The notes: generated by a model not told the origin, from the sequence alone. Shown: positions 38,701 to 44,883, counted from the first letter of the stretch. The stretch is DNA of 64,000 nucleotides from Arenicola marina (GCA_964019135.1 OZ025257.1:24226352-24290351), one strand, 5' to 3'. Numbers and translations are program-made.

Positions 38701-41700
38701 GCGCTTAATTAATTTCTGCAACTTGATTGCATGCACTGCTACAGGCCGCGACGCATAAGACAACTATATTTGTACATACTTGCCACGTGGCTTCATGTAT
38801 GTGAGGGTGTTAATGATCAAGATATGGCGGCGTGATTTTACAGCAGTCACGAGTGAGGCCCAAGACTGGGACGAGACGGCGGCCTTCCGCAGACGACGAT
38901 ACAATAAGTCTATTCGTCTTTGGCGAGGACGAATCGTTCCTCGAGAAAGAAGCACAGGCCAACAACGGCTACCTCGATTACCAACATGTCCGAAAGCATT
39001 ACGGCGAGCGCCGAATGTCCGTTATCGATGTAAGGGGGTATAGTTGTATGCCCACCTAAAGGTGCTCTTTTTGTCTGTCCGCTATGTCACAGTATAGCTC
39101 CATACCATCTCTTTCTCCTCTCTCTCTCTCTCTCTTGGTGGATTTGTGTTGCCTACAGTCACCGTCACCGTGTTCCGTCGATGTTCCAGTGGTTTGATTA
39201 GTTGGCCTATTTATTGGTTTAATTTAATTGCCCCCGCGTACTAAATCCTTCCTTAGATATTTGAAATAGAAATTTATCCGTAAAGATCTGATTTATGGTT
39301 TATACGAAAGCTTTCCGTTTGATGAAATGTCTCATTATTTAGCGCATATATCTGTTCTGGGTCCCTACAACGTGCATGTGCGGCATTGTGCCTGCATGAT
39401 TTAGTTGCTTAGGAATTGGTTAGCTTGAAAGGCATCTTAAGGGGTAAATTACATGGGTAAAGTACATTACATGGGTAAATTATGGTCACGTCAGCGATAT
39501 TTGATGCCCTAATTCACATCACGTGCAAATATGTTACTGCGGCAAATTCAAATAACAGTGATCGGAGCAACGTTGGTACTTTGCATGCATGTTCTTAAAA
39601 TCTTGCTCTAATTAAGATCCATGTGAAAGATACAAACACAAATATCAGGTATGTAATTTTGTGGTATTTGAAAGTTTACTGAAAGGGAACAGCTGCTGGT
39701 TTGCCAAACGTTACTCTGAAACCGTTACACCGTTCTACAATCACGTGACTATATTTACAGATTATTCACCCAATCACGCATGTTGATGTCGTCACTTCCA
39801 CCACGCCCTGTCAATCATTCGCTTATAATGGTTGATATCTTCACTTCCACAACACCCTCTTCATCTTTATTTTCTAACGATTAATGTACTAACTTCCGCG
39901 ATACCCTGCCGACACCCCTGCCCGTCATTCCCTTATAACGATTAATGTTATTAATATTTTGGCCCGTTATTCACTCAATGATCAATACCCTGTCCTTTTT
40001 TTGGCTCCATGATTAATAGTTACTTTCACGACGCCCTGTCTAGATTAAAAAAATCTTCAGTTGCAAGATGCCCTGCCCACCATTTCATAATAAAACGATT
40101 GATGTCTTTACTTCTGCGACGTCCTGCCCGTCATTCACTTTATGATTAAGGTCCCGCCCGTTATTTACTTCAAGATACATTTCATAGTCGACAATTACTG
40201 TCCTGCCCGTTATGTACTTCAGGATACATTTCATAGTCGACGTATAATGCCCCCCCCCCCGTTATCTACTTCAAGATACATTTCATAGTCGACGATTAAT
40301 GTCCTGCCCGCTATCTACTTCAAGATACATTTCATAGTCGACAATTAGTGTTCTGCCCGTTATCTACTTCAAGATCAATTTCATAGTCGACGAAAAATGT
40401 CCTGTCCGTTATCTACTTCAAGATACATTTCATAGTCGACAATTAATGTCCTGCCCGTTATGTACTTCAAGATCAATTTCATAGTCGACGAAAAATGTCC
40501 TGTCCGTTATCAACTTCAAGATACATTTTATAGTCGACAATTAATGTCCTGCCCGTTATCTACTTCAAGATAAATTTCATAGTCGACCATTAAAGTCCTG
40601 CCCGTTATCTAATTCAAGATAATTTCGTATTCGACGATTAAAGTCCGGCCCGTTATTGACATGATTATTGTCTTTACTTCCACGACGGCCTGCCCGCCAT
40701 TCTGTTCACTCAATAATTGATGTCCTCGCCTTCGCGACGCTTGCTGTAATTCACTTGATGATTAATGCACGGTTTGTACTTGCTTTTCTCCTTCGGTTTT
40801 TGGTCACGCAGAGAGATTGCATCGGTGCCGATATTGGAGCCTTTGGGAGTCACAGATTCACTTGATATGAAGATGGAAGACGCTTAACCAAGACTGATCT
40901 GGTACAGATCATTTCTTTCAGGAAATCCACGATATTAGAATGATTGTTAGCGGCTTAATTGCTGTCACGACATCACGTTATTACTCTTCACATATATGTG
41001 GCTTTACATTATTGGGAAGGATATATGTTTTATTTTAATTTCAGGCTTAAATCAGACTGATGACCAATGTTCCCATGTACATATATAACAACTGTAAATA
41101 GCATGTAGATGCTGCACCAACTCGGATCTTGTCATTTACTAACCAAAATTCGTTGCGGCAAAAACTGTGTAGTTTTTGCTGCGTGCATGCAGCATGATGT
41201 CTAAAAATGTTCATCACCTATAATGATTGAAAAGAAGTTGAACATTAACTTGTTTTGATATTCTGACCATAGTGTCTCTTACCTCCTGAGTGTCTGTGCG
41301 TCGTCCGCTATGTTTTATGTTACGTTAAGGCCGTGACTATCATACCAAATATAGAAACTACCTGACACTAAGCCTTATAGTCCCCAAATTAGTGCATATC
41401 TTTATTAGTCTGTTACCGATATAGCATATATATTGTAGCTTCGCTATTTCAATGCGTCTAGAACAATAAGCAATTGGCAGATTTTAGTTCCTTTTGCCTG
41501 CTATGCTGTGTAGATATATATAAATTTGTTATTATTACATTAATTATTACATATGTTAGTTTAAATGTAACTTCAATTATATAATTTAACATTAACATAT
41601 TAACTGTAATATGTCTTTTTGTTTATGAAAGCCTATTAAAACTATAGCTTACAAGTGCGTGCAGTTTGTCTCAACAAATATTCTATAAGTTTGAGATTTA

Positions 41701-42014
41701 ATCATCATGCAGTAGTGTAGAGTTGAATGGCTACCTTTAGCATATTATCAATGTAATTAAGATGGCTCATAACGATTTCTTCCATATTTGCCTATCATGC
41801 CAAGAAGATTAACATATCTGACTTACATTTCCCTTTTGATTCTTAGCATGCAAAAAGCTATAGCGGAGAGAATTAACATATCTATCTTACACTTCCTTTT
41901 TAGATTCTTAGCATGCAAAAAGCTATAGCGGAGAGGAACGGGATCACAGAATCGGACAGCCCCGGGTCCCCCTCGGGTAGCGCCAAGGGCAGCAAGGCCT
42001 GCGTCGTACAGTGA
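2747..42014 (+). CDS. KIF28: Kinesin-3 family motor protein, KIF28-like, 27 coding exons (with one frameshift)
   Basis: A plus-end-type microtubule motor, placed by resemblance to KIF28/KIF1 proteins known to the annotator; no search was run. The exons are listed separately below. They join at GT-AG junctions with matching phases and encode about 1084 residues. The motor spans residues 1-375: [13 protein letters not shown] start, FTFDYSYW, a P-loop GQTGS- (109-115), [14 protein letters not shown], switch I NATSSRAH, switch II VDLAGSER and neck [14 protein letters not shown] coiled segment follows at 376-436, then an FHA domain at about 455-555, a kinesin-3 middle region with [13 protein letters not shown] (about 681-779), a beta-rich region (780-869), a coiled coil (870-964) and a charged tail. 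The start is the ATG at 2747 because it leads straight into the motor. One base is missing in the P-loop codon, so the gene as written is out of frame from exon 7. A sequencing or assembly error is as likely as real decay, because every other exon is intact. Confidence 0.9.
3053..3091 (+). CDS. KIF28: Kinesin exon 2, motor beta-1 strand
   Basis: The acceptor TTTGTATTCCAG is followed by 39 bases coding [13 protein letters not shown], the classic start of kinesin motor domains ([12 protein letters not shown]). The donor is GTAAGT. Confidence 0.92.
3548..3680 (-). mobile_element. G/C-tract repeat, copy 1
   Basis: In reverse complement it reads CATGGGCGTGTC, a poly-G tract, GGGGCACGTGCCCCC-like sequence and TTTCAGAC, in the same order as the copy at 44568-44680 on the plus strand. 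The two copies define a dispersed family rich in homopolymers. Confidence 0.55.
4080..4478. mobile_element. Non-autonomous DNA transposon (MITE) with TTAA target duplication
   Basis: A 27-base terminal inverted repeat begins AGTTGCATGTCGAGCTC at 4080 and ends GAACTCGACATGCAACT at 4478, nearly perfect. TTAA flanks both sides (4076-4079 and 4479-4482). The internal 345 bp has no coding potential. TTAA duplication is characteristic of the piggyBac superfamily; the family assignment is inference. Confidence 0.75.
5540..5700 (+). mobile_element. tRNA-derived SINE (diverged)
   Basis: A GTGGGTTCGCGCC box-B-like stretch at about 5582 is followed by the family core TTGGCCCAGTTTAGCTTCTA and ATGCACAAGAGTGG at 5662-5697. 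Confidence 0.55.
6509..6585 (+). CDS. KIF28: Kinesin exon 3
   Basis: The acceptor GTCTTCAG is followed by 77 bases coding [20 protein letters not shown] and then NPDQP, the beta-1 loop region of kinesin-3 motors. The donor is GTAAGA and phases match exons 2 and 4. Confidence 0.9.
6670..7508. repeat. 27-bp minisatellite, about 31 copies
   Basis: The unit is CGTGTATTCTATTATCATCA plus TGAGAAT. Units differ mainly at one site (ATCATG against ATCGTG), and the two variants are grouped in blocks. Because 27 is a multiple of three and the unit has no stop in several frames, long open frames of about 300 codons appear on both strands. These are artefacts of periodicity, not genes. The array lies inside intron 3. 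Confidence 0.95.
7555..7665 (-). mobile_element. tRNA-like SINE head, second family
   Basis: The reverse complement reads CCGGTAGCTCAGTGGGTTAG then AGCGCTCGCATTGAG, resembling a tRNA 5' half with an A box. The same segment recurs on the plus strand at 21500-21560. No folded anticodon arm or CCA-proximal half is evident, so it is not called as a tRNA gene. Confidence 0.6.
7666..8625. other. Intron 3 remainder
   Basis: A poly-G tract lies near 7776-7787 and another near 8435-8447. No gene, known repeat or RNA is recognised. Confidence 0.6.
8626..8642 (+). CDS. KIF28: Kinesin exon 4 (17-base microexon)
   Basis: The acceptor TTATATTTCAG and donor GTAAGT enclose 17 bases. They complete an asparagine codon and add EEPKR, ending in phase 0, just ahead of the FTFDYSYW segment in exon 5. 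Confidence 0.8.
9172..9194 (+). CDS. KIF28: Kinesin exon 5 (23-base microexon, FTFDYSYW)
   Basis: The acceptor GGGTTACACAG is followed by TTT ACC TTT GAC TAT TCT TAC TG and the donor GTAAGT. The coded FTFDYSYW is the conserved kinesin-3 strand before SHD. The tryptophan codon is split and completed by the first base of exon 6. Confidence 0.9.
9695..9870 (+). mobile_element. tRNA-derived SINE (diverged)
   Basis: A head-like CTCGACTGCAGACCAAGGTT is followed by GGGGTTCTTTGGGCCATTCA and ATGGGTGCAAAAAGGTGGCC, matching the order of the family core. Confidence 0.5.
10258..10415 (+). mobile_element. tRNA-derived SINE
   Basis: A box-A-like TGTGGTTAGCGCACTAGACC head precedes CTTCATCCTTCATC, then the core CCTTGGCCCAGTTTAGCAAT and CGGCCTAAAAACACC. 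It is the same structure as 11125-11302 on the opposite strand. Confidence 0.75.
10556..10715 (+). mobile_element. tRNA-derived SINE, variant head
   Basis: The head GCCGCCGTGGCTCAGTTGGT and GGGGGCGAACCCTGG resembles tRNA A and B boxes. The tail GGCTCAATTTAGCCTTCATG carries the shared core. Confidence 0.65.
11125..11302 (-). mobile_element. tRNA-derived SINE (best preserved copy)
   Basis: Reverse complement: CCTCCCTGGTGTAGTGGTTA then GCGC (A box), GGGTTCGAATCCGGG (B box), a middle segment, then TTGGCCCAATTTAGCCTGTA and TGTGCACAAAAGTGGCCTAA. Polymerase III-type internal promoter boxes plus a conserved core are hallmarks of SINEs. The partner LINE is not identified. Confidence 0.8.
12838..13040 (+). 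mobile_element. Diverged SINE remnant abutting exon 6
   Basis: TTCATCCCTCGTCGTCCCGT, GGCCCTTGGATTTTCATCCC and ATGTGTGCCCAAGAG follow the order of the SINE core, though much decayed. If correct, the polypyrimidine/acceptor region of exon 6 lies directly downstream of SINE-derived sequence. Confidence 0.4.
13045..13169 (+). CDS. KIF28: Kinesin exon 6
   Basis: The acceptor TTGGTCTGCAG and donor GTAAGC enclose 125 bases coding [18 protein letters not shown], then [20 protein letters not shown] and AFE. The SHDGF start and the acidic DTNKDG insert favour KIF28 over KIF1 or KIF13. Phase 2 in, phase 1 out. Confidence 0.93.
13216..14225. repeat. 40-bp minisatellite, about 25 copies
   Basis: The unit is CTGCAGCAAACATCTCCATG plus TAGGCCACTAATCTACCCTT. 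The array starts within 50 bases of the exon 6 donor and runs through intron 6. Units differ by point changes and occasional single-base indels. Confidence 0.95.
14801..14942. repeat. 33-bp minisatellite, about 4 copies
   Basis: The unit is ATGCGTCTACAATACAACCA plus GCGCCCCCTCGGC. The period of 33 gives an 11-residue periodic open frame on each strand, which is not a gene. Confidence 0.9.
15465..16120. mobile_element. Foldback element (long inverted repeat), about 650 bp
   Basis: Left segments recur in reverse complement on the right: AGCCTCGGGAGACCC (15476) with GGGTCTCTCGAGGCT (16090), and AGGGCGCCAT (15711) with ATGGCGCCCT (about 15910). The arms are imperfect, meet near 15810 and contain small indels. 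No transposase frame is visible. Confidence 0.75.
16984..17112. repeat. Degenerate tandem repeat, about 31-35 bp
   Basis: Four to five units of the form CCAACCCGTAATxTGTxTAA TTACTTAATCC follow one another. Confidence 0.75.
17223..17432. mobile_element. G-rich foldback element with GGCGGATC ends
   Basis: It starts CAGGGGCGGATCTAGGAATT and ends CCCCCTGGATCCGCCCTGG, which is an inverted terminal repeat. The interior is poly-G tracts and a duplicated TGCTCTCTGAAAA segment. Related ends occur at 44884/45105 and 11433. Confidence 0.6.
18019..18096 (+). CDS. KIF28: Kinesin exon 7 carrying the P-loop, with a 1-base deletion
   Basis: The acceptor ATATTTGCAG and donor GTGAGT enclose 78 bases. The frame reads [13 protein letters not shown] and then shifts. 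After base 18060 the continuation is in a different frame, where it reads [12 protein letters not shown], exactly what follows the Walker A glycine in this family. One G appears to be missing from the codon for the glycine of GSGKS. Both flanking exons need 79 bases here for phase. Confidence 0.9.
18880..19079. other. Assembly gap (200 N)
   Basis: A run of exactly 200 N, probably a fixed-size gap, so the true length is unknown. Confidence 0.98.
19260..19700. repeat. C-rich low-complexity block
   Basis: Degenerate repeats of CCACCCC, CACCACC and CCATCACCCCTTGCCCCACC follow the assembly gap. The plus-strand frames encode only Pro/His/Thr-rich sequence. Confidence 0.8.
20340..20675 (+). repeat. 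Dispersed repeat, copy 1
   Basis: About 335 bp here are closely similar, in reverse complement, to 57420-57763. Shared marks include TATTACCAATCTCTTCTCCA, TCTGAAAGCCTGTGGGCTAT and ACTTTTAGTCTTGATTCT. No coding frame, no tRNA-like head and no obvious terminal inverted repeat are seen. The class is unknown. Confidence 0.8.
20822..20888 (+). CDS. KIF28: Kinesin exon 8
   Basis: The acceptor TTATTGTTGCAG and donor GTTAGT enclose 67 bases coding [20 protein letters not shown] plus EK, matching the GIIPRVCEELF segment of kinesin-3 motors. Phases fit only if exon 7 has 79 bases. Confidence 0.92.
21285..21345 (+). mobile_element. SINE tail remnant
   Basis: TTTTGGCCCAATGTAGTCTT and CATGTGCACAAAAGCGG match the SINE core; the tRNA head is absent. 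Confidence 0.5.
21500..21560 (+). mobile_element. tRNA-like SINE head, second family
   Basis: CCGATAGCTCAGTGGGTTAG then AGCGCTCGCATTGAGCGCTC matches the reverse complement of 7610-7665. Confidence 0.6.
21609..21676 (+). repeat. 34-bp tandem duplication across the exon 9 acceptor
   Basis: TTTCAGCGGTACGAAGTGAC and GTTCTCCATGTTG occur twice, with the AG at 21613-21614 and again at 21647-21648. Only the second copy runs on into the rest of the exon. Use of the first acceptor would add 34 bases and shift the frame. Confidence 0.95.
21649..21835 (+). CDS. KIF28: Kinesin exon 9
   Basis: The acceptor GCTTTCAG and donor GTGCGT enclose 187 bases coding [20 protein letters not shown] and on to [20 protein letters not shown](Q/K)VRDLL is a hallmark of kinesin-3 motors (alpha-2/alpha-3 region). 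Phase 0 in, phase 1 out. Confidence 0.95.
21836..23016. other. Intron 9
   Basis: It contains a foldback element at 22655-22925; otherwise no recognised content. Confidence 0.7.
22655..22925. mobile_element. Small foldback element
   Basis: CCGACCCAAACCGCC, GCCATAGTGACATTGC and ATGACGTCACG on the left are mirrored by CGTGACGTCAT, GCAATGTCACTATGGC and GGCGGTTTGGGTCAGA on the right, with the centre near 22790. The arms are about 85 bp and diverged. Confidence 0.75.
23017..23166 (+). CDS. KIF28: Kinesin exon 10, switch I and switch II
   Basis: 150 bases code [19 protein letters not shown] (switch I, NxxSSRxH) and end in [12 protein letters not shown], the switch II DLAG motif. The acceptor is GTCTCCCAG and the donor is GTTAGT, a weaker match to consensus. 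Confidence 0.95.
23801..23898 (+). CDS. KIF28: Kinesin exon 11
   Basis: The acceptor TTGTGTGTAG and donor GTAAGT enclose 98 bases coding [20 protein letters not shown] and [12 protein letters not shown]. It contains the SER of switch II and the alpha-4 [13 protein letters not shown] microtubule-binding segment. Confidence 0.95.
24230..24327 (+). CDS. KIF28: Kinesin exon 12
   Basis: 98 bases code [20 protein letters not shown] and [12 protein letters not shown]; VPYRDSxLTKLL is the conserved alpha-5 region. The acceptor is GCTCGTAG and the donor is GTATGT. Confidence 0.95.
24817..24967 (+). CDS. KIF28: Kinesin exon 13, end of motor and neck
   Basis: 151 bases code [39 protein letters not shown] and [11 protein letters not shown]. 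[23 protein letters not shown] closes the motor domain and leads into the neck coil. The acceptor is CTGTTTGCAG. Confidence 0.95.
25444..25522 (+). CDS. KIF28: Kinesin exon 14
   Basis: 79 bases after ATCACATAG code [20 protein letters not shown] and QGMTTE, a charged helix following the neck as in kinesin-3 proteins. The donor is GTGCGT. Confidence 0.88.
25995..26098 (+). CDS. KIF28: Kinesin exon 15
   Basis: 104 bases code [20 protein letters not shown] and [15 protein letters not shown], a coiled-coil segment ending in the SWEER motif common just before the FHA domain in kinesin-3. The donor GTAAGG is the first of a series of repeated donor-like sequences. Confidence 0.9.
26079..26460 (+). 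repeat. About 55-60-bp minisatellite derived from the exon 15 donor
   Basis: The unit contains GTGGGAGGAACGGGTAAGGA then a GGGGGCATCGGGAGCTC block and a G run. It repeats about seven times from the exon 15/intron 15 junction onward. The first unit includes the true exon end (GGAGGAACGG) and donor (GTAAGG), so the array is a direct amplification of that junction. Confidence 0.92.
26461..27019. other. Intron 15 remainder
   Basis: AT-rich sequence with no recognised gene or repeat. Confidence 0.6.
27020..27219 (+). CDS. KIF28: Kinesin exon 16, start of FHA domain
   Basis: 200 bases code [20 protein letters not shown] then [20 protein letters not shown] and [15 protein letters not shown]. [19 protein letters not shown] and GxTxIGRxDA are the standard opening of kinesin-3 FHA domains, which bind phosphothreonine partners in other proteins. 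Confidence 0.95.
27696..27838 (+). CDS. KIF28: Kinesin exon 17, FHA domain
   Basis: 143 bases code [20 protein letters not shown] and [20 protein letters not shown] then RILF. The EHA, TKVNG and L.H.DRILFG motifs are the FHA beta strands. The donor is GTATTT. Confidence 0.95.
28210..28265 (+). mobile_element. SINE head fragment
   Basis: AAGCACTAGACCGCAGATTA matches the tRNA-like head at 10280; nothing convincing follows. Confidence 0.35.
28334..28477 (+). CDS. KIF28: Kinesin exon 18, end of FHA domain
   Basis: 144 bases code [40 protein letters not shown] and [18 protein letters not shown] ends the FHA fold, and [11 protein letters not shown](Q)A is typical of the kinesin-3 segment that follows. 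Confidence 0.95.
28714..28870 (+). CDS. KIF28: Kinesin exon 19
   Basis: 157 bases code [40 protein letters not shown] and [28 protein letters not shown] matches the kinesin-3 coiled segment after the FHA domain. Confidence 0.93.
28871..31329. other. Intron 19
   Basis: 2.46 kb of AT-rich sequence. A copy of the repeat also seen at 203-250 lies at 30072-30125. No gene or structured element is otherwise recognised. Confidence 0.6.
31330..31417 (+). CDS. KIF28: Kinesin exon 20
   Basis: 88 bases code [20 protein letters not shown] and FMNRRYLMQ, matching the VxVxNxxxxxxWxWxxxKFxxRxYLMQ pattern of the kinesin-3 mid-region. The acceptor is TCATCTACAG and the donor is GTGAGT. Confidence 0.92.
31745..31850 (+). 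mobile_element. SINE tail remnant
   Basis: GTTTCTTGGCCTTCAATCTT and CATATACACAAATG follow the SINE core order, decayed. Confidence 0.4.
31932..32228 (+). CDS. KIF28: Kinesin exon 21, kinesin-3 middle domain
   Basis: 297 bases, phase 0 both ends, code [12 protein letters not shown] and on to [37 protein letters not shown](E/D)PxExxLIG is diagnostic of the KIF1-type middle domain. The exon is clearly more GC-rich than its introns, as are exons 16-18 and 22. Confidence 0.96.
32229..33354. other. Introns 21-22
   Basis: No gene. A GGCGGATCCAG core at 32829 is a short remnant of the G-rich foldback family. Confidence 0.55.
32505..32774 (+). CDS. KIF28: Kinesin exon 22, beta-rich region
   Basis: 270 bases code [60 protein letters not shown] and [17 protein letters not shown]. 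The pattern of strands with [11 protein letters not shown] is C2-like as in kinesin-3 mid regions. The acceptor follows a C-rich tract. Confidence 0.95.
33355..33510 (+). CDS. KIF28: Kinesin exon 23, coiled coil
   Basis: 156 bases code [40 protein letters not shown] and [12 protein letters not shown]. The second half has heptad spacing (L-L-L-F-L). Phase 0 on both sides. Confidence 0.92.
33600..33760 (+). mobile_element. tRNA-derived SINE
   Basis: AGATCAACAGGTCGAGGGTT then CGAACC forms a B-box-like stretch. TTCTTGGCCCGATATTTGCC and TTCATGTGCACAAAAGGGGC form the core. Confidence 0.65.
34061..34189 (+). CDS. KIF28: Kinesin exon 24
   Basis: 129 bases code [40 protein letters not shown] and LNK, phase 0 both ends. 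The acceptor is CATGCTGACAG and the donor is GTAGGG. Confidence 0.9.
34190..35008. other. Intron 24
   Basis: AT-rich, no recognised content apart from a possible SINE tail trace near 34730. Confidence 0.5.
35009..35074 (+). CDS. KIF28: Kinesin exon 25
   Basis: 66 bases code [20 protein letters not shown] and ED, phase 0 both ends. The acceptor ATATATAG is weak. Reading through the donor GTAAGA stays open for 14 more codons to a TAA at about 35117, so a shorter C-terminus from intron retention is possible. Confidence 0.8.
35944..36291 (-). CDS. Unrecognised Cys-rich open frame, possible secreted peptide
   Basis: 115 codons from an ATG, antisense within intron 25. The N-terminus [14 protein letters not shown] is followed by eleven further cysteines, including a CCCC run, spaced through residues 21-88. 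The C-terminal 25 residues look non-coding. No homologue is recognised. It may be a small gene, a decayed exon or chance. Confidence 0.25.
   Translation of the reverse strand: MKVSRSLVVLPALCRWVNDYCCCCKTLAACGDQQEPVRIGQTLNVYCQHSQDCHDSCGQMLQEMTSCIVPNNSEYVNLLLLRGEPIAFEPLQRSIQRSHLPTSSKSAILSLPLNH
36395..36480. repeat. AT-rich repeat with TCGAATATT core
   Basis: CGAATATT(T/A) recurs about every 21-25 bases, four or five times. Confidence 0.6.
38844..39029 (+). CDS. KIF28: Kinesin exon 26
   Basis: 186 bases, phase 0 both ends, code [40 protein letters not shown] and [20 protein letters not shown] then ID. It is charged and helical. The acceptor is TGATTTTACAG and the donor is GTAAGG. Confidence 0.88.
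39030..41903. other. Intron 26
   Basis: It contains a (CT)n tract (39117-39135), a long degenerate repeat array (about 39790-40770) and the acceptor duplication at its 3' end. No gene. Confidence 0.75.
39790..40770. repeat. Degenerate tandem array with a regular 49-bp core at 40145-40650
   Basis: The core unit CCGTTATCTACTTCAAGATA then CATTTCATAGTCGACAATTAATGTCCTGCC (split here for length) repeats about ten times. Flanking units (CACTTCCACGACGCCCTGCC and variants) are older, more diverged relatives. Confidence 0.85.
41808..41935 (+). repeat. About 64-bp tandem duplication across the exon 27 acceptor
   Basis: ATTAACATATCT, a TTACAxTTCC stretch, GATTCTTAGCATGCAAAAAG and CTATAGCGGAGAG occur twice. 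The downstream copy has TTTTTAGATTC, giving the acceptor used here. The upstream copy has TTTTGATTC and lacks it. Confidence 0.93.
41904..42014 (+). CDS. KIF28: Kinesin exon 27, C-terminus and stop
   Basis: The acceptor TTCCTTTTTAG is followed by 111 bases coding [20 protein letters not shown] and [16 protein letters not shown], then TGA. It starts in phase 0 as required by exon 26. The alternative AG nine bases downstream (TTCTTAG, before CATG) would break the frame. Confidence 0.85.
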   Translation: MLSMQKAIAERNGITESDSPGSPSGSAKGSKACVVQ

Positions 42015-42257
42015 CCATGGTAACCCATGTCAGGCGGTCTTACTGTCACCACAGATAGAGTACAACTTCTGCTGTTGCGGCTGTTGCAGGGTATATACAC
42101 TAATATTCAGCACCTGGCTGTCTCAGTCTGTTCCAGAAACACGTGTTTGCAATTTGTCTCTTCATTATGATTGTTGTTTTTGTTACTGTGCTTATCATTA
42201 AGCTAGGGTTATTGCCGGTCAAGAGATTAATTACATTATTGGTACTTTATTATTAAA

Positions 42258-42373
42258 TTGTATATAAAGTTATCCCGTTTACTTGGAGTATATAAAGTTA
42301 TCCCGTTTACTTGGAGTATATAAAGTTATCCCGTTTACTTGGAGTATATAAAGTTATCCCGTTTACTTGGAGT
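42258..42373. repeat. 28-bp tandem repeat, 4 copies
   Basis: The unit TATATAAAGTTATCCCGTTT plus ACTTGGAG is perfectly repeated. Each unit carries a TATATAAA. Confidence 0.95.
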
Positions 42374-44567
42374 AGCTCAAAAGGTTGTGAAATACTCGCC
42401 AGAATGACTCATAATGGTTGATATTGTTTACGAAAAGAAGATATGTAACGCGTTTTCATTTCCATTTTTCATCACTAATTAAATTTATATTATACCATTG
42501 CGAATATGTATTTTGGTGATCCGAAGAAATTATGCGCCACATAATTTAAATGTCACCGGGCATTCTCTAAGAATGCTATAAATATATCATTATGGTAACA
42601 TTTATTGATTATATATATAGTATTTTAATTAGCTTTATTTATGATTACTATTATATTATTACTAGTTTTATTATAATTACGGTATGTGTTTCTACTGATA
42701 CATTTGCAAGCGCTCATGAATGTCAGAAAACAGTTTTTGCTTTCCTTTAGTTGAATTTGCTTCTTGCTCCGTGCATTCACTTCTGTGATATCAAGTGACT
42801 CTGTGATAGTTTTCAATACATAGATTACCCACATGTAATGGCAAATCCTTTCTTTCTGCTAGCCTATATGCCTTAAGTGTGTCAGCGAATTATAATTATG
42901 AAATGTAGAATGTTCGAAATTGCAGAGGCCTTTCTCCTTGCCAGTGTTGTGTGGAGACGAGTCAAGATGTTTACCATTGAGGGTATAATTATATTTCCCT
43001 ATTTATGGATTAATTCGGAGGAATATTTGCAGACTCGTATCTTATAAATGTGTAAAAGCGATATTGTGCAGAAGGATGGCGAACGAAGCGGCTGATATTT
43101 GCACTCCACGCAAAGCCCTGTTCATTGTTTTTAGCCGACGCACCAGGTATGTGTCTGCATTCCTTGTATATATATGGTGTCTTCTCTGCAGACACAATGA
43201 AATGCCTTTCTCGTGAACTGATTCTGTTCCGGTGATATTCTGTGGTGTTTTGTTGTGCAAGCAAGTTCACGTGTGTCATGAATCGTCAAATATAAGAAGA
43301 ATTAAGATATTGCCGCCAAAGTATTCTCTAGGTGTCGCGGTTCTTTATGTCTCGGTTTGTAACAGAATGTGGAGAACATTTGATATTATGTCATTTACAT
43401 CGCTTTTTTAAACCATGTCAGAAACAGAACCTTTAAATGACGGCGCGACGAAAGCTATTTCTGTTTGGTTCTCTTATGTGAGCCCAGACTTATATATTAT
43501 AATTAGTAGTGAAATCACGTATATATGTATGGATATACATGTAGATATTTACATGCTGATATATCTATACGGTATGACAATTCGTTATGGTGTTCATGTA
43601 TATTTAAATAGGAGTCAACAATTCATGCCTTACGTTATTTCTGTTTAAGTTGTCAGATATAATTATTTATTAAATCCACACGTTAATGTGTAAAAGCGTT
43701 CCACATATCGATCTGAATTACCGGCCATTCTTTTGTAAATCTCTTGATTTTTTTTTATAGAACGCCGGTATTAACGGCCTCATCCGATAACACTGTTAAC
43801 ATATCGTACACACATACTTTGCATAATTTTGCATGAATAAAAAACCTGGTGGAAACTGCTTAATGAGATGGTGGCATATATCAGGGCTAATAAGGCTATG
43901 ATGAGGGCCTTTAATTATGTATATAACTATTTGCACGCTATTTGTTTCCAGAGTTGCTATTTCGTTTGCATTACATATATATAAGGCCTATATATATATA
44001 CCAACACGTCTTGTCAGTAAGGTGCAATAAAAGGGTTGTTTCATTTTAAATGGATGAATGTCGTGTTGTACTTTATTGTTTCGTTGCATTTGTAGGACAG
44101 GCAGCTTCCTACGTAGTAGTTGTATGATGAGTGCTTCTGTAACGCCGGTAAGAGTCCTAGAGTCTTTATGCAAATCAACTGACACACACCCGTTGTCTTC
44201 GGACAGACCAGTTTTTGCCGTCATTACCGAGAACAATATAGCGCACAAGAACACTCTTACTTATAAATAACAAAATAACAACTCGATCATACATAAATAC
44301 ATTCATAAAACTTATCAGGCTAGGAGACCCACGCTAAGACATAGTGTCGCTTTCGCGTGGGCCACCCACAAAAATCATAGTATTACTTAAGACAAGACCG
44401 TACATGCGTCAATTAATATACAATATAATGATTATGGCAAGACCGCTTTAAGTGTGTGCTATGGCGTGTATGGCCGAAATGTTGTCATAAAGAATGTTAT
44501 AACAATTTGGTTAAGAGTAGCCGACACGTACAATGGAGTAATCGTTTTCGACATAGTATTTGTACAT

Positions 44568-44680
44568 GCATGGGCGTGTCGAGGGGGGGGGGCTTAGGGG
44601 GCACGTGCCCCCCCCCACCCCATTTCAGACACTATAGTATATCTGTGCCCCACCCCCGGGCGTCAAAAAAATAACTGACC
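44568..44680 (+). mobile_element. G/C-tract repeat, copy 2
   Basis: ATGGGCGTGTCGAGGGGGG, GGGGGCACGTGCCCCCCC and ATTTCAGACACTATAG match the reverse complement of 3548-3680. Confidence 0.55.
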
Positions 44681-44883
44681 TCTTGGTCGCAATTTTGTTG
44701 CCCCCACCCCCCCCCCAAAGCCTGGTCAAACGAATTCATCAGCGTACCACCCCCCTGGTCGCAATAGTTCATGTGTTCCCCCTTTGAAGGATTCCTGCAC
44801 ACGCCTCTGACATGCATGCATGCAAGGCACAAGAGATGAACGGGAATAAACAGACATGAAGCAGCTGGGCCTATCTCACAGGA

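Larger units (their letters stand above)
35075..38843. other. Intron 25
   Basis: 3.77 kb, mostly AT-rich. It contains a Cys-rich open frame on the minus strand (35944-36291) and a TCGAATATT-rich repeat (36395-36480). No other gene is recognised. Confidence 0.6.

Noticed and set aside
43988..44254. Minus-strand frame with a signal-peptide-like start and RRK site
   Set aside because: It begins at GTG after an in-frame stop, has no ATG at the start and no recognised peptide repeat; too weak to call.
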